From Adenanthera pavonina (Eukaryota > Streptophyta > Magnoliopsida > Fabales > Fabaceae), in NCBI GenBank assembly GCA_026686845.1, contig JAIVEN010000026.1, positions 20,806,001 to 20,870,000 of the forward strand: a stretch of 64,000 nucleotides of DNA. Reading direction: 5' to 3'. This document shows, one piece after another, positions 21,558 through 35,100 of the stretch; position 1 is the stretch's first letter; each line of letters opens with the position of its first letter. A program made the translations under genes and the position numbers. Under the pieces are notes generated by a model. That model saw nothing but the letters and a program-made list of their open reading frames with translations. It made no database searches and was not told where the DNA came from.

Positions 21558-23701
21558 TGTAACGCTCCTCATGATATCTTTATTGGTTTTTTGTTCAGGA
21601 TCAGAGGAAGTAGGACGGACATGGTTCAAGAGGAAATAGAAAAGTGGCTCCGCGCCGCGGCGAGGAGCAGGGCCGCCGCGGCGAGAGACTTCCAGTAGCG
21701 TTTTTCGAAAATTCTATGGAGGAGCCGCGGTGAGAGTCGAGATTTTTGTTTAAAACCGGATCATTTCGGACGCTCGGACAGAAAAGAAACAAAAGGAAAC
21801 CGAGGGAGATCGCGAGAGAGCTGTGCTAGGGTTTGAATCTCCGGCGTCCAGGGGTGATTTCAAGCCGAGGGAGCTTGGATTTAAGTTGGTAAGTTACTTC
21901 TACACCTCCCTCTCCGTTTTTATTCGGTGGAAATTTGGGGTTTTTGGTTTTGAGGTTGGGTTTTCAATTTGTGACGTGATCCACCGATTGAAATGGTTTA
22001 AAGGAGGTTAATAAAGTGTGTTTTGATGTTCTTGATGATTGGATTCTAGTTTGGAAGGGTTTAAGTATGATTTGAGCTTAACCCTAGATTGTTCTCGGTT
22101 AGAACTCTTGGGAATCCGATATGTATGTGTTTGAGTAGTATTTAAAGGGTCCCTAAGAGTTTATTGATGCATGAAAGAGGTGTTGGAACTTTGGGTTAGG
22201 CCTAAAGTGGTTAGATTGTGATATTGTGATTATGGGTATATTATGTTAATGGGAGAATTATGTATTATGAAGGTTATTTGGTTAGCTGTGTGGGGCTCAA
22301 GCGTATTGAAGTTCAAGAAAGCGTGTGGAACTTGTGTGAGCACAGTATTGACAACCTGAGGTAACCGGGTGTTTGTTTATGTGGTTCTATACGATAGTAT
22401 GTATAGTTATGTATATATATATATATGCATATCTTTTCCATACCACGATAGTGATCTGTATGTGTGTTGTTTTTATATATCGTGGTATGTGTATATTAGA
22501 TGTGATATGATATGATGTATAGACGTTATGATGATCATGAGGATGATGACGATACATTAGCTTCACCACATGTTATTGTTACATCGAGATATATGACAGA
22601 TAAAGTGGTGATGATGTGATGATGTACGATATATGATGATAAATGAAATGGTTAGGGAGAATAAGGTTGGAGTATGTGTATGTTAGGGAGGATAAGGGTG
22701 GATTGTATATGTGTGTTAGGGAGAATAAGGATGGGTTATATGTATGTGTGTGTTAGGGAGAATAAGGATGGGTTATATGTATGTGTGTGTTAGGGAGGAT
22801 AAGGATGGAAGTCCCGGAGAGGACGACATGTATACCATACATTTTACATTGCATTCATATGTTATATGATTCATATCTGTATATATATATATGTTTATGT
22901 GTGGTTGATCCCGGTTACTGAGACATTGTCTTACCCCACCCTCTCCCATGACTAACCCTTTCAGGTGAAGGTTCTGGCACTAGTCCGGAGAAGCAAAGAG
23001 AGTAGCTGTGTATGTGGGAAGTCTATGTAGTGTTTGTATTTTTGGTTAATGTATTATGTGCCAAGTAGGGTAGAAAGTGTGTATTGGATATATGAGATTG
23101 ATAGGATGGTTATGGATGAATGTATGTTTGATTATGTTTTATGGAATGTGTTATGTTGGTGTTTTGAGAGCGTTATGCTTTTGGAAATTGGTATAGTAGT
23201 ATTTGTGAGCCCAGAGTGGTTTGGGCCTGATGGTGGTGTTTTAGGGCCTATAGCCCATTTTGTCATGTTGGGGTTGGTTAGTAATGAGTTTTGGTCAATA
23301 AGTGGTCAAAACGGTGTCAGGGGTCCAGAATCTCCATACGGAGTTGGATTAAGGTGAAAGTGGTGTGCATGGTTAGATTGGGACTAGATTGACTTGTGGA
23401 AGTTGGAATCAAGTCAATCGGAGGTTGGAGCATAAAGTTATGTGCGTCAGAAGTTCGCCCTAAAATGTTGAAGTGCTGATATGGGATATCAGCAAGGGGG
23501 CGCCGCAGCTAAAGTGTCCAGGCCGCGGCGCCAGTGATGGCAGTAGTGAGGGAGAAACAGAGCAGGCCGGAGCCGCGGCGGTCCTGTAGCGGCCACGGCC
23601 CCAGCCCAAAATTTGGTATTTTTGGGGTTCATTTCCGCTGGTTTGAGGCTGTGAGATGTTGTTTGGAGTTTTTTGGGTTGTAGCGGAGGTAGGATGTTAC
23701 A
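21558..23701 (+). repeat. 3' LTR of Tekay-type element (2144 bp)
   Basis: Near-identical to 14608-16719. It retains the 28-bp GC-rich segment near 23505-23532 that the 5' LTR has lost. GC clusters lie at 21645-21735 and 23497-23605. It ends GGATGTTACA before the target duplication at 23702. Confidence 0.95.
22651..22808 (+). repeat. LTR minisatellite, second copy
   Basis: Same gttagggagaataagg array as at 15697-15856, with about five units. Confidence 0.85.
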
Positions 23702-24285
23702 CATGTAGTGTTCATTGAAAATGAAACTGTCTCTAAATATGTTTTAGATGAGGAAGAAATAATTTCTAGCTTTAAGAACTTGAATCTTTTTGAAGAAAAT
23801 AAAATTGAACCTCCAAAAATATCAGAATTTGCCAATATAGAGGAAGATATTCAGGAGAAAGATATTCAATCTGAGAATAATGAAGAAACTTCTCTAGAAC
23901 TCCCTAAAGTTTGGAGATATCAAAGGAATCATCTAGATGATCAAGTAATTAGGGACGTTCAAGAGGATGTTAGAACTAGAAGATAACTTAGGGATCAAAT
24001 AAATAACTGTACATTTATTTCTCAAATTGAACCTAAGTGTACTGAAGAAGTTTTAACTGATGAATACTGGATATTAGCTATGCAAGATGAGCTTAATCAG
24101 TTTGAAAGAAATCAAGTTTGGGGTTTAGTTCCTATGACCAAGGATCACCCAATTATTAGAACTAAATGGGTATTCAGAAACAAACTTAATGAATCAGGAA
24201 CAATTATTAGAAACAAAGCTAGATTAGTAGCCAAGGATATAATTAGGAGGAAGGCATAGATTATGAGAAAACTGTTGCTCCAGTT
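23702..24285 (+). pseudogene. pol: Element B pol, integrase-RT linker and RT start, third fragment
   Basis: Resumes at VVFIENETVSKYV after the Tekay-type insertion. It passes through an acidic linker (EEDIQEKDIQSE), PKVWRYQRNH, TAA at about 23983, LTDEYWILAMQDELNQFERNQVWGL and RT fingers WVFRNKLNESGTIIRNKARLVAK. A one-base loss near 24232 shifts the frame, and similarity ends near 24285 in the FAPVA block. The rest of RT, RNase H, ORF3 and the 3' LTR of B are not found in the window. Confidence 0.85.
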
Positions 24286-27200
24286 GCTTGGTCCTTAATT
24301 GGAACTAATTTTCCATAAGAGCCAAAGCAAAAATTAATTCTAGAATTTTTCCTGGAAGGTGTACAATATACCACTTGAATGGAAAATCGTCTCAAACTGG
24401 GTGCAACTGTATAAGTCTTGCATCACCAGGAGATTTAAATTGAGATATGGACCAACTTGAAAGTCATTGTAAATAGTGAAAAAAGAAATAATAAAAAAAT
24501 TGGTCTTTGGAAAAAATTACCAAAAAGTGCCCAATAAAATAGATAATTACTTTTTGACCCAGCTCAGGGGTAAAATGGTTATTTCCTATATTAGAAGTAA
24601 AATGTGGAAATTTCATTTAAGCCTCAAGGGAAAAATATTGATATCGTAAAATGTATAGAGAAATAGACCGCAAAATGAGAAAAGAGTAACTTTGCCCCAA
24701 GAAATGAAAATACTTTGGAATTTAGTCTCCAAAAGAAAGAGATGCACATGGGGAAAAAAAAAGCCAAAATAGTTTTGGGCAAAGTTATACCTAATAACCT
24801 GAAAATTTCAAAAATTATAAATTTATCCCAGGTCAGGTGTATTTTTGTAAATATGAAAAGTTATAGTCAAAATGGAGTTCTCGATGAGTTAAGCCCAATG
24901 GAAAACTATTTGAAATTTAATGAGATCAATATAATATTTATTGAGTATTAAAGTCTTATTATTAATATTTTACTCAATAAAGATTATATTAGACTATAAA
25001 AAAAGGCAGTATTGATTTATGGATAGTGATTAGACCTTGCTAAAATATATTTTGGGTCAAGATAATGATTTTGAACAAAAAGTAATTTTTGGATAATCTT
25101 GAACTAATTCAATGACAATTACAATAAAAGTATTTAATTTGTATGAATCAATTTAATCGGTAAAGGGTATATTAGTCCATAAAAATTATTAAAGCAATTT
25201 TTGGTCAAAATAGACCATAGGTGGCGTCTGATTTTCAGAGGGGACAAGGAGGGAATTTGTGAAATTTTTAATGAGAAGTAACCCAAGGTAAATAATTAAC
25301 CATAATTTATTTTGATGGTTACTTTTTAAAAATATCAAAGAGTAAGTCATAAGCCATTTCCATCTTCTTCAGCATGTCTGAAATCATAGAAGGAAGGGAG
25401 AATAGCATGAAAAAAATAAAAGCCAAGAAGCAAGAGCAACAAGAAAAGTTTGGTCCTCAAACTTTTAAGGTAAATTTCTATGGTCATTATCTTGTATATA
25501 CTTGAGTATTGTGGTGTTTCATGGAGTATTTATCTATATTTTTGTACTAAAATTTTCATCCAAGAGAGAGAGAAGAGAGAGAAAGTTGAGCCATGAAGAA
25601 ACAATCCATAGAAAAGCTTAGAAAGGACCTAGAAAGCATGAGTGTGTGTGATTGGTTTGCAAATTCATCAAGTAGATATTTTTATACTATTTTCTGAAAT
25701 TTTCTACCTATTTAGGGTTCAAGATAAGAAGACAATTTTATGATTTTGACCCAAAAAATGGATTCCTTAGGTCTAAAATAGGCTAGGACAAGTATGTTAT
25801 ACAAGAGATTTTCAAAGGATAACTAAATGGAATATTTAGTTCAAGAGAGCACCTTGTGAAGAAGATTATATAATCAGCGGCTAATAGCCATGTTTTATGA
25901 TGCTATGGTGTACTAAGAAGTGTCTAAAGATTGAAGAAAGTGCTCTCAAAGTTTGGGGAAATTTGGAAAGCCCAAAGATAGTTATTTTCCCTTTTATGCC
26001 TAATGTTATCATACTTTGATTAAATGATTATATGACTATGCCATCTACTTGTTTGAATGATTTGTGATGAATTTGCTTTGTTGGCTGGTTGTTTGAAGGG
26101 TTTAATAACCCCTAGGATGTCCATTTTACAAAGTGTTACCATACCAAAATTTTTATGAAATTGTATGGCATAATATGATTTTATGATTTTCATTGACGAC
26201 TTTATGAAATAATATGATAATATGAATGCATTATTGGGTATAACTACTGAGATTCTTTGAATCTCAACCCTCTCCAAAATGACAAATATGCTAGGGTCAA
26301 GAAATGCAAAATGTCCAAGAAGAGCCAAAGGGAAGGAGCAAGAATATGATGAGCAATATAACTATGCAAGTGTTGATATTATGCATCAATAACATGTATA
26401 AGTTTATATGTGAGGGCTGGGTTGATGTGAAGTTTTAAATATGTTATTGTGAGTTACCTATCATGTATGGATGAATTTGAAGTAATGAATGATGATGTCT
26501 ATTAATTATTAGGTTTGTTGTGTAAGATATGGCATGAATTTGTTCAAGATGATTAACCGTGATTAGAGCAAGGGATCTTTATTTGAAACAGAGTATTATA
26601 TATAAATGTTGTATATACCCTAAAAGTAGATGGAATAAGCTTTGCAAAGATTCAAATATCACTCTTTTTGGCTAAGTACATGATTTATAATGAATTTTTG
26701 AAATTTGGGTTCAGAATTGGATAGTATCAAGAAAACTAGAAATTTCATTGAAGATACTGGGTTTTTCAAAAGACACTATAAAATGATGTATAGCTCAAAA
26801 AATTCAGTGCATTTATGGAAATTTCTAAGTCTTAGGAAACAAATATCATTGGTTTGAAAGCATTTGGAGCTGTAAAGGAGTTATGTAAATTCTCCTATAA
26901 TTGTTCCAGTAGAAGTAATGTTCTGACCCTTAATGGTTGAAGTTAATATCATGCCCTATACAAGTTGAAAAAATGTACATAAAAACTATTTCCAAAAAAT
27001 AGATATACAAGGATTTCTAATGACAAACAGAATTCATGAATTGGCTCAAGGTAGAGTCAGATATGAATTTTTAAATTTAAGGCCAAAATCCTGGGAAAGG
27101 AAAACTGACCAAATCTACAGTGATTTTTGGGAGAATAAATTGTACAAATTGGCATAGTAATTATTTTATTGCATATTTTTCCCAAGTAGAGAATGCTTAT

Positions 27201-27400
27201 GGCTATTTGTATAGGGTTGAATCACTCCAATATGGATTTTTTAGATTTAGTTATGAATTTTCAAACTTTACCAAGAGAATAATACCAAAATTATTGAAAA
27301 TTGTGTTTAGTTTTTGTTTGATTCAAGCTTCTAATCATGCTTAAATGGACTTAAATAAGTTCTAAAATATGGGAATATAAGCCTAAATTAAGGTGTGACA
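24286..27400 (+). mobile_element. Isolated long LTR, relative of 11032-14144 (left end uncertain)
   Basis: From about 24460 to 27400 it aligns by eye with the 11032-14144 LTR: shared blocks include AAATTTATTAAGATC-like and CCATGAAGAAAC-like segments, the inverted repeat GAGATTCTTTGAATCTC (about 26250), and the 3' end AAGGTGTGACA. The first 170 bp do not match the TGTAATATCC start, so the left boundary is not certain. The right boundary abuts the satellite array directly. No target duplication was found and no coding block is visible. Confidence 0.65.
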
Positions 27401-30400
27401 TGAACTCAATTGCTCCCTGATGATGGCCAATTTCATGACATTTTGTTGGTTAAGGCTATTCAGTGCATTTTCAAAAATTTTATGCTTCTTCCCAAAACTA
27501 TTTCAAAAGAAGCTTCGATTAGGATCAATTCTTTCAAGTAGGCACGAAATATTGTGAAGATGCAGAATGAACTCAATTATTCCCTAATGATGGCCAATTT
27601 CATGGGATCTTGTATGTTGAAGTTTTTCGGTGTATTTTTGGAAACTTCATGCTTTCATCCAAAATAGCTTAAAAGGAGCTCCAATTGGGGTTAATTCTTT
27701 TTAATAGGCTAGAATTGTAGTGAGGATGCCAGATAAACTAAATTTCCACCTCAAATATGCCAATTTCTTGAGATTTCATTAGTTGAAGGTTTTCAGTGCA
27801 TTTAAGGAAACCTCGTGCTTCTATGTAAACTAGCTCAAAAGAAGTTCCGATAACGATCAATTCTTTGGAATACCCTTGAAATGTTGTGAAAATGTCGGAT
27901 GAACTCAATTGCTCCCCAAACAAACCAAATGCATATAGGATTTAGTTAGCTGAAAATTTTCAATGAATGTTCAGAAACATTATGGTTCTGCCCAAAAAAA
28001 GCTTCGACATGGATCAAATATTTGGAATAGGCTTAAAATCTTGTAAGGATGCTGGATGAACTCAATTGCTCCCTCAAAGAGGCTAATCCATGCTACTTTG
28101 TTGATTGAAGCTTTTCAGTGTATCTTTGGAAACTTCATGCTTCTGCCCAAAACTAGATCAAAAGAAGCTCTAATTGGGATAAATTATTCTAAAAAGAATT
28201 GAATTGTTGTAAAGATACTAGATAAACTAAATTGACCCCTAAAAAATTCCAATTTCATGGGAATTTGTTAGTTAAAGTTTTTCTTTGCATTTTCAGAAAC
28301 TTCATGCTTCTGCCTAAAACAAGCTCAAAAGAAGCTCCAATTGGGATAAATTTTTTTGAACAAGCTATAATTATTGTGAGGATGCCAAATGAAGTTAATT
28401 TCCTCCTCAATAATGCTAATTTTGTGGGGATTTGGTTATTTGAAACTTTTCAGTGTATTTTCGGAAACTTCATGCTTCTGCCCAAAACTAGCTTAAAATA
28501 GGGTCAATTCTTTTTAATAGGCTAGAATTATAGTGAGGATACAAGATTAACTAAATTTCCACCTCAAAGATGCTAATTTCTTGGGATTTTGTTAGTTGAA
28601 GGTTTTTAGTGCATTTTAGGAAACCTCGTGCTTCTACGTAAAAATAGCTAAAAAGAAGCTCCAATTTGGATCAATTCATTGGAATACTCTTGAAACATTG
28701 TGAAAATATTGAATGAACTCAATTGCTCCCCTAAAGATGCCATATGCATAGGATTTTGTTGGTTGAATTTTTCGATGAATGTTCAAAAACATCATGGTTC
28801 TGCCTAAAAGGAGCTTCGACATGGATCAATTTTTTGGAATGGGCTTACAATCTTGTGAGGATATCGAATGAACTCAATTACTCCCTCAAAAAGGCAAGTT
28901 CCATGGGACTTTGTCAATTGAAGCTTTTCGGTGCATCTTTGAAAACTTCATGCTCCTACCCAAAACTAGCTCAAAAGGAGCTCCAATTAGGATAAATTCT
29001 TCTGAATAGGCTAGAATTTTGTTTGAGGATGCCAGATAAACTCAATTGACCCTTCAAAAAATGCCAATTTCATAGGATTTTGTTAGTTAAAGCTTTTCTG
29101 TACATTTTCAGATACTTTGTGCTTCTACCCAAAACAAGCTCAAAAGGAGCTCCAATTTAGATAAATTCTTTTGAATAGGCTAGAATTGTTGTGGGGATGC
29201 GGGATGAACTCAATTGCCCCCTTAACGATGCCAATTTTATGGTTTGGTTATCTAAAACTTTTTGGTGCATTTTTGGAAACTTCATGCTTTTGCTCAAAAG
29301 AAGCTCAAATTGGAATCAATTCTTTGGAATATTCTTGAAATATTATGAGGATGCCGGATGAACCCTATTGCTCCATCCAGGATGACAATTTCGTGGGGTA
29401 TTGATTATTGATGTTTTTTGGTACATTTTTGGAAACTTCATGCTTCTGCATAAAACTAGCTCAAATGAAGCTCTGATTAGGTTTATTTCCTTGTAATATA
29501 CTTGAAATGTTGAGAGGATTCCAATTGAACTCAATTGCTCCCTCAACGATGCCAAATTCATGGGAGTTTTTTGGTGCCTATAGGGAAACTTCGTGCTTCT
29601 GCTCAAAACTAGCTCAAAAGGAGCACCAATTGGGATCAATTCTTTTGACTTGGCTAAAATATTTGTGTGGAAGCTGGATAAACTCAATTGCCCCTCAACG
29701 ATACCAATTTTGTGGGATTTTGTTTGTTTAAGCTTTTCGATGCATTTTAAGAAACTTCATGCTTCTGCCTAAAACTAGCTCAAAAGAAGCTTTGATTAGG
29801 AATAATTCTTTGGAATAGGCTTGAAACCTTGTGTGGATGCCAGGTAAACTCAATTGCTCCCTAAAAAAAATGCCAAATTCATAGGATTTTGTTATTTGAT
29901 GCTTTTTGGTGGTTTTTCAGAAAATTCATGCTTCTACCCCAAACTAGCCTTAAAATAGCTCCAATAAGGATCAATTTTTTTTAATAAGCTTGAAATGTTG
30001 TGAGGATAATGGATGAACTAAGTGTTCCCTCAAAGATGCGAATTCCATGGGATGTTATTGGTTAAATTTTTTAGTGCATTTTCAAAAATTTGTGATTCTG
30101 TTCAAAACTAGTTGAAAAAGAGCTCCAAATAGGATCAATCCTTTTGAATAGGTTTAAAATGTTGTGATGATGCTGGATAAACTCAATTGCTACCTCAAAA
30201 AGGCCAATTCCATGGGATTTTATTGGTTGTAGCTTTTTAGTATATTTTAAGAATCTTCATGCTTTTGCTCAAAATTAGCTCAAAAGGAGCTCCAATATGG
30301 ATCAATTCTTTTGAATAGGGTACAGATGTGGTAAGGATGCTAGATAACCCCTCAAAGATGTTAATTTCATGGGATTCAATTAGTTGTATCTTCTCGATGC

Positions 30401-30432
30401 ATTTTGGGAAACTTTATGTTTCTGCCCAAAAC
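27401..30432. repeat. Satellite array, left block (monomer about 167 bp)
   Basis: Tandem head-to-tail monomers each contain GAACTCAATTGCTCCCTC, GGGATTTTGTT, CTTCATGCTTCTGCCC and AAAACTAGCTCAAAAGGAGC in that order. Spacing measured on these anchors is mostly 165-168 bp, with occasional shortened monomers (for example near 27990). Monomers differ noticeably from each other, so the array is old. Each monomer has a short inverted repeat, AGCTC-AAAAG-GAGCT. Short reading frames here are by-products of the repeat and are not annotated. Confidence 0.93.
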
Positions 30433-32187
30433 TGTTAGGTTAGCTAGTCAGCTAAGGGGGGAGGTGAATTGGGTATTGCAAGATTTTGGACACTTTTGAA
30501 GAACAACCTAGCTTCACTAAGAGATACAGCAGAACAAAGATAAGCAAAGTATATAGAATGAGGTAAATGAATTGAAAAGAAGAAGAGTAATGCACAAAGA
30601 TTTATACTGATTTAGCCTAACCACTTGGCCTACATCCAGTCCTTAAGCCACCACTTGAGATTTTTTACTATATCCTACAAGTTTGATTAGGCACTTGTGA
30701 AGCTTCAATACATCCCACAAGTTTCAGTAGGCACTCTCCCCATATCCTTACAAAATGTGTAATTCTCTTAGTGTTTCTCTACACTAAGATTCTACCTAGA
30801 AGTTGTAGAAAGAAAGATTACAGAAATGAAACTCTCTTTAAGAGTGGACAATACATTGAAGCACTCTCTAATGAGGTTGGTTTAAACTTTTAATGCTAAC
30901 ATAGAAAGATTTTATATATTGCAGCAACATTTTGGCATAAAACTTACTTTAATTCATTACCCATAAGTTCAAATGAGGTTCTATTTATAGATTTGTTGCT
31001 TAACTAGTCGTTAGACACAAGATCTAGCTATTACTCTACCAAAGAGCCTTTTTACAACCTCATTAAATGGGTCTAACATATCAATATTGGAATTTTATGA
31101 CTCAGTAGACAAATTTTGTAGAGTCAGCATAGTTATGTGTTTGACAGTTGAACCTTGAAATTAGAATTTCAACAGGCAAAATTCAAATTTTGAGCTATAA
31201 TAATAATTCCAAGGTTAGCTCGAGGCTTGAACATTCAAACTTTCATATTGGAAGTACGTCTATTGGGTTTGAACAGTTGCTTCAAGTTTTCTCAATGCAC
31301 TCGAAATTTAAATTTCAAAACTGAAAATCATCTGTCAGAGACTTGTTCCAATAAGACCCAAAAGTTTTAGCTTTGAAGTTTGCACTTTGAACCTCAAAGT
31401 TCGTCTGTCAGAGCTGTGACTTTGAACTCATTTTTAGCTTCGCCAATAATCAAATTTCAACTAAGCTTCGTGTAAATTTAACACACTTTTACTAATAATG
31501 CTTAGTTTGAAATTCAAATTTCACAATCAAAATTTGTCTATCAGAGATGAAAACTCTATAGCTTTAAATTTCAACAAGCAAAGTGAGTCATAAGCAAAAT
31601 TTGTTTGTTAACCTAAAATGTTTAAATCTAATAAGCTTAAACTCATGCTAATATTCAGATTTACCTAATCTAACTCATGTAGAATATATGATAATAAGAT
31701 TAAGTAAATTTCAAAGATTAAACCACCAAGATCTAAGTGAAAACAAAATATACCTAATAGCTAGATCTTCAAAAGTTAAGCTCTATTTTCACTTGGTCAT
31801 TCCTATTCTGGGTATGCTCTCTTCTGATCTTACATTCATGGAGCATCCTTTCTCTTCTTCTTCTTTGAGTGAGACATGATATTGATTTTCCTTTCTTTAT
31901 TCCAATGCTCACACTTCTATCTTAGATAATCCTACATTTAATGTATTACACTTACAAACCAAGTAGTTAGTCCAATTTATATATTAAGCTTATATTATAA
32001 AATATAAGAGCACAATGGATATATTAGTACATAACATGATATATGCATTATAAACACAATTAAACATATGCTAATACACATTTTACTTCTTTTAGAAACA
32101 ATATATATGTTAGACAAATATAATGCATGTGTTTCTTATTACTCTATATTTGTCATAATCAAAACTTATATTATATCAAACCTAGCA
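30433..32187 (-). mobile_element. Solo LTR, family E, inserted in satellite (1755 bp)
   Basis: Plus-strand ends TGTTAGGTTAGC...AACCTAGCA, flanked by perfect 5-bp duplications AAAAC (30428-30432 and 32188-32192). The target is the AAAACTAGCTC box of a satellite monomer. Minus orientation: it matches, reversed, the solo LTR at 61021-63610, including TTTGTCATxATCAAAAC near its end. A minus-strand TATA box lies at 30981-30990. It contains weakened copies of the TTCGTCTGTC and AAATTCGAATTT motifs (31100-31560). No internal region remains. Confidence 0.93.
30981..30990 (-). promoter_or_regulatory. TATA box of solo LTR E (minus)
   Basis: Reverse complement reads CTATAAATAG, followed downstream by CCTCATTTGAACTTATGGG, the conserved Sirevirus-like core block of this window. 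Confidence 0.7.
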
Positions 32188-35100
32188 AAAACTAGCTCAA
32201 TAAAAGCCTTGATTAGGACCAACTATCTGGAATATGCTTGAAAGGTTGAGAGGATACTGGATGAACTCAATTGCTTCCTCAAAGATGCCAAATTCATGAG
32301 ACTTTGTCGGTTGATGCTTTTTAGTGCATTTTGGGAAACTTTAGGCTTATAGAAAAAACTAGCTCAAAAGGAGCTCCAATAAGGACAATTCTTTTGAATA
32401 GGCTAGAATTGTTGTAAGGATGGCAGATAAACTTATTTGGTCCCTCAAAGATGCCAATTTTGTGGGATTTTGTTAGTTGAAGCATTCTGGTGCATTTGCA
32501 GAAACTTTATGCTTCTGGCCAAAACTAGCTCAAAAGGGGTTCCTACTGGGATAAATTCTTTTGAATGGGATGGAATTATTGTAAGGATGCTTGATAAACT
32601 AAATTGGCCCCTCAAATATGCCAATTTCATAGGATTCTATTTGTGTAAGCTTTTTAGTGTATTTACGGAAACTTCGTACTTCTGCCTAAAATTAGCTAAA
32701 AAGGAGCTATAATTGGGGTCCATTACTTTGAATTGGCTATAATCATAGTAAGAATTCTAAACAAACTTAACTGCCCCTAAAAAATGTCAAATTTGAGGGA
32801 TTTTGTTAGTTGAAACTTTACATTGCATCTTCAGAAACTTTGTGATTTTGCCTAAAACTAGCTCAAAAGGAGCTCCAAATGGGATCAATTCTTTTTAATA
32901 TCCTAGAATTTATGTGAGCATGTCAGATAAACACAATGGATCCCTTAATGATTCCAATTTCGTGGGATTTTGTTTATTTTAACTTTTTGATGCATTTTCA
33001 GAAACTTCGTGCTTTTATCCAAAACCAGCTCAAAAGAACCTCTAATTGGGATCAACTCTTTGAATATGGTAGAATTGTTGTGAGGATGCTAGATTAACTC
33101 AATTGCCCCCACAAAGTTGCCAATTTTTTTGGACTTTGTTGGTTGAAGCCTTTCATTGCATTGTTAGAAACTTTATGCTTCTTCCAAAAACTAGCTCAAA
33201 AGGAGCTCCAGCGGGGATCAATTCTTGTTGAATGGGTTAGAAAATGTTGTGAGGATGCTAGATAAACTCAATTGCCTCTCAAAGATGCCAATTTCATGGG
33301 ATTCTGTTTGTTTATACTTTTTAGTGTATTTTTCAGAAACTTCGTGCTTCAGCCTAAAACTAGCTCAATCGGTACTCCAATATAGGCAATTCTTTTGAAT
33401 AGGCTAGAATTGCTGTGAGGATGCCAGAAAAACTCAATTACCTTCCCAATGTTGCCAATTTCGTGGGATTTTATTAGCTAAAGCTTTTCGATGTATTTTC
33501 AAAAACTTTGTGCTTCTACCCAAAACTAGCTTAAAAGGAGCTCCAAATGGGATCGATTCTTTTGAAAAGCCTAGAATTGTTGTGAGTATGTTAGGCAAAC
33601 TTAATTGGCCCCTTAATGATTCCAATTTCATGGAATTTTGTTTGTTTTAACTTTTTGGTGCATTTTCAGAAACTTCATTTTTTGGCCCAAAACTAGCTCA
33701 AAAGAACCTCTAATTGGGATCAACTCTTTGGAATACCCTTGAAATATTGTGAAAATGTTGGATGAACTGAATTGTTCCCCCAAAGATGCCAAATTCATGG
33801 GATTTTATTTGTTAAATCTTTTTTGTGTATGTTCAGAAACTTCATGCTTTCGCTGAATAATAGCCTAGAAGGAGCTTTGATTTGGATTAATCATTTGGAA
33901 TATGCTTAAAATGTTATAAGGAAGCCATATGAACAAAACTAATCCATCAAAGATGTTAATTCCATTGGTTTTTGTCGATTGAAGCTTTTCACTGCATTTT
34001 TAGAACTTTATGCTTCCACCCAAAACTAGCTCCAAAGAAGCTCCAATATGTATCAATTCTTTTGAATAGGCTAGAATTGTTATTAGGATTCCAGTTTGAC
34101 TCAATTCCCCACTTAATGATTTTAATTCCATGGGATTTTGTTGGTTAAAGCTTTTCAATGCATTTTCAAAAAACTTCATGCTTCTGCCAAAAACTACCTC
34201 AAATGAAGCTTTGATTAGAATTATTTCTTTAGAATACAGTTGAATTATTGAGAGAATGCTAGTTGAACTCAATTGCTCCCTCAAATATGCCAATTTCATG
34301 GGATTTTGTCATTTGAAGCTTTTCGATGCATATAGGGAAACTTTGTGCTTCTACCCAAAACTAGCTTAAAAGGAGCTCCAAATGGGATCGATTCTTTTGA
34401 AAAGCCTAGAATTGTTGTGAGTATGTTAGGCAAACTTAATTGGCCCCTCAATGATTCCAATTTCATGGAATTTTGTTTGTTTTAACTTTTTGGTGCATTT
34501 TCAGAAACTTCATTTTTTGGCCCAAAACTAGCTCAAAAGAACCTCTAATTGGGATCAACTCTTTGGAATACCCTTGAAATATTGTGAAAATGTTGGATGA
34601 ACTGAATTGTTCCCCCAAAGATGCCAAATTCATGGGATTTTATTTGTTAAATCTTTTTTGTGTATGTTCAGAAACTTCATGCTTTCACTGAATAATAGCC
34701 TAGAAGGAGCTTTGATTTGGATTAATCATTTGGAATATGCTTAAAATGTTATAAGGAAGCCATATGAACAAAACTAATCCATCAAAGATGTTAATTCCAT
34801 TGGTTTTTGTCGATTGAAGCTTTTCACTGCATTTTTAGAACTTTATGCTTCCACCCAAAACTAGCTCCAAAGAAGCTCCAATATGTATCAATTCTTTTGA
34901 ATAGGCTAGAATTGTTATTAGGATTCCAGTTTGACTCAATTCCCCACTTAATGATTTTAATTCCATGGGATTTTGTTGGTTAAAGCTTTTCAATGCATTT
35001 TCAAAAAACTTCATGCTTCTGCCAAAAACTACCTCAAATGAAGCTTTGATTAGAATTATTTCTTTAGAATACAGTTGAATTATTGAGAGAATGCTAGTTG

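Larger units (their letters stand above)
14608..23701 (+). mobile_element. Complete Tekay/Del-type Ty3/gypsy chromovirus (9.1 kb)
   Basis: Two LTRs (14608-16719 and 21558-23701), a tRNA-iMet primer-binding site, one gag-pol frame ordered gag, zinc knuckle, protease, RT, RNase H, integrase, chromodomain-like tail, a polypurine tract and a perfect 5-bp target duplication CATGT. RT before integrase defines Ty3/gypsy, and the GPY block plus chromodomain-like C-terminus and 2.1-kb LTRs fit the Tekay (Del) chromovirus clade. It inserted into element B. The LTR pair differs by about 40 substitutions by eye (about 2%), so insertion is fairly recent. Three in-frame stops in gag-pol make this copy non-autonomous. 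Confidence 0.93.

Noticed and set aside
34000..34299. 99-codon minus-strand frame, identical at 34835-35134, plus similar frames across the satellite
   Set aside because: Average monomer length (about 167 bp) is not a multiple of 3, frames break within one or two monomers, and identity is explained by the 835-bp duplication.
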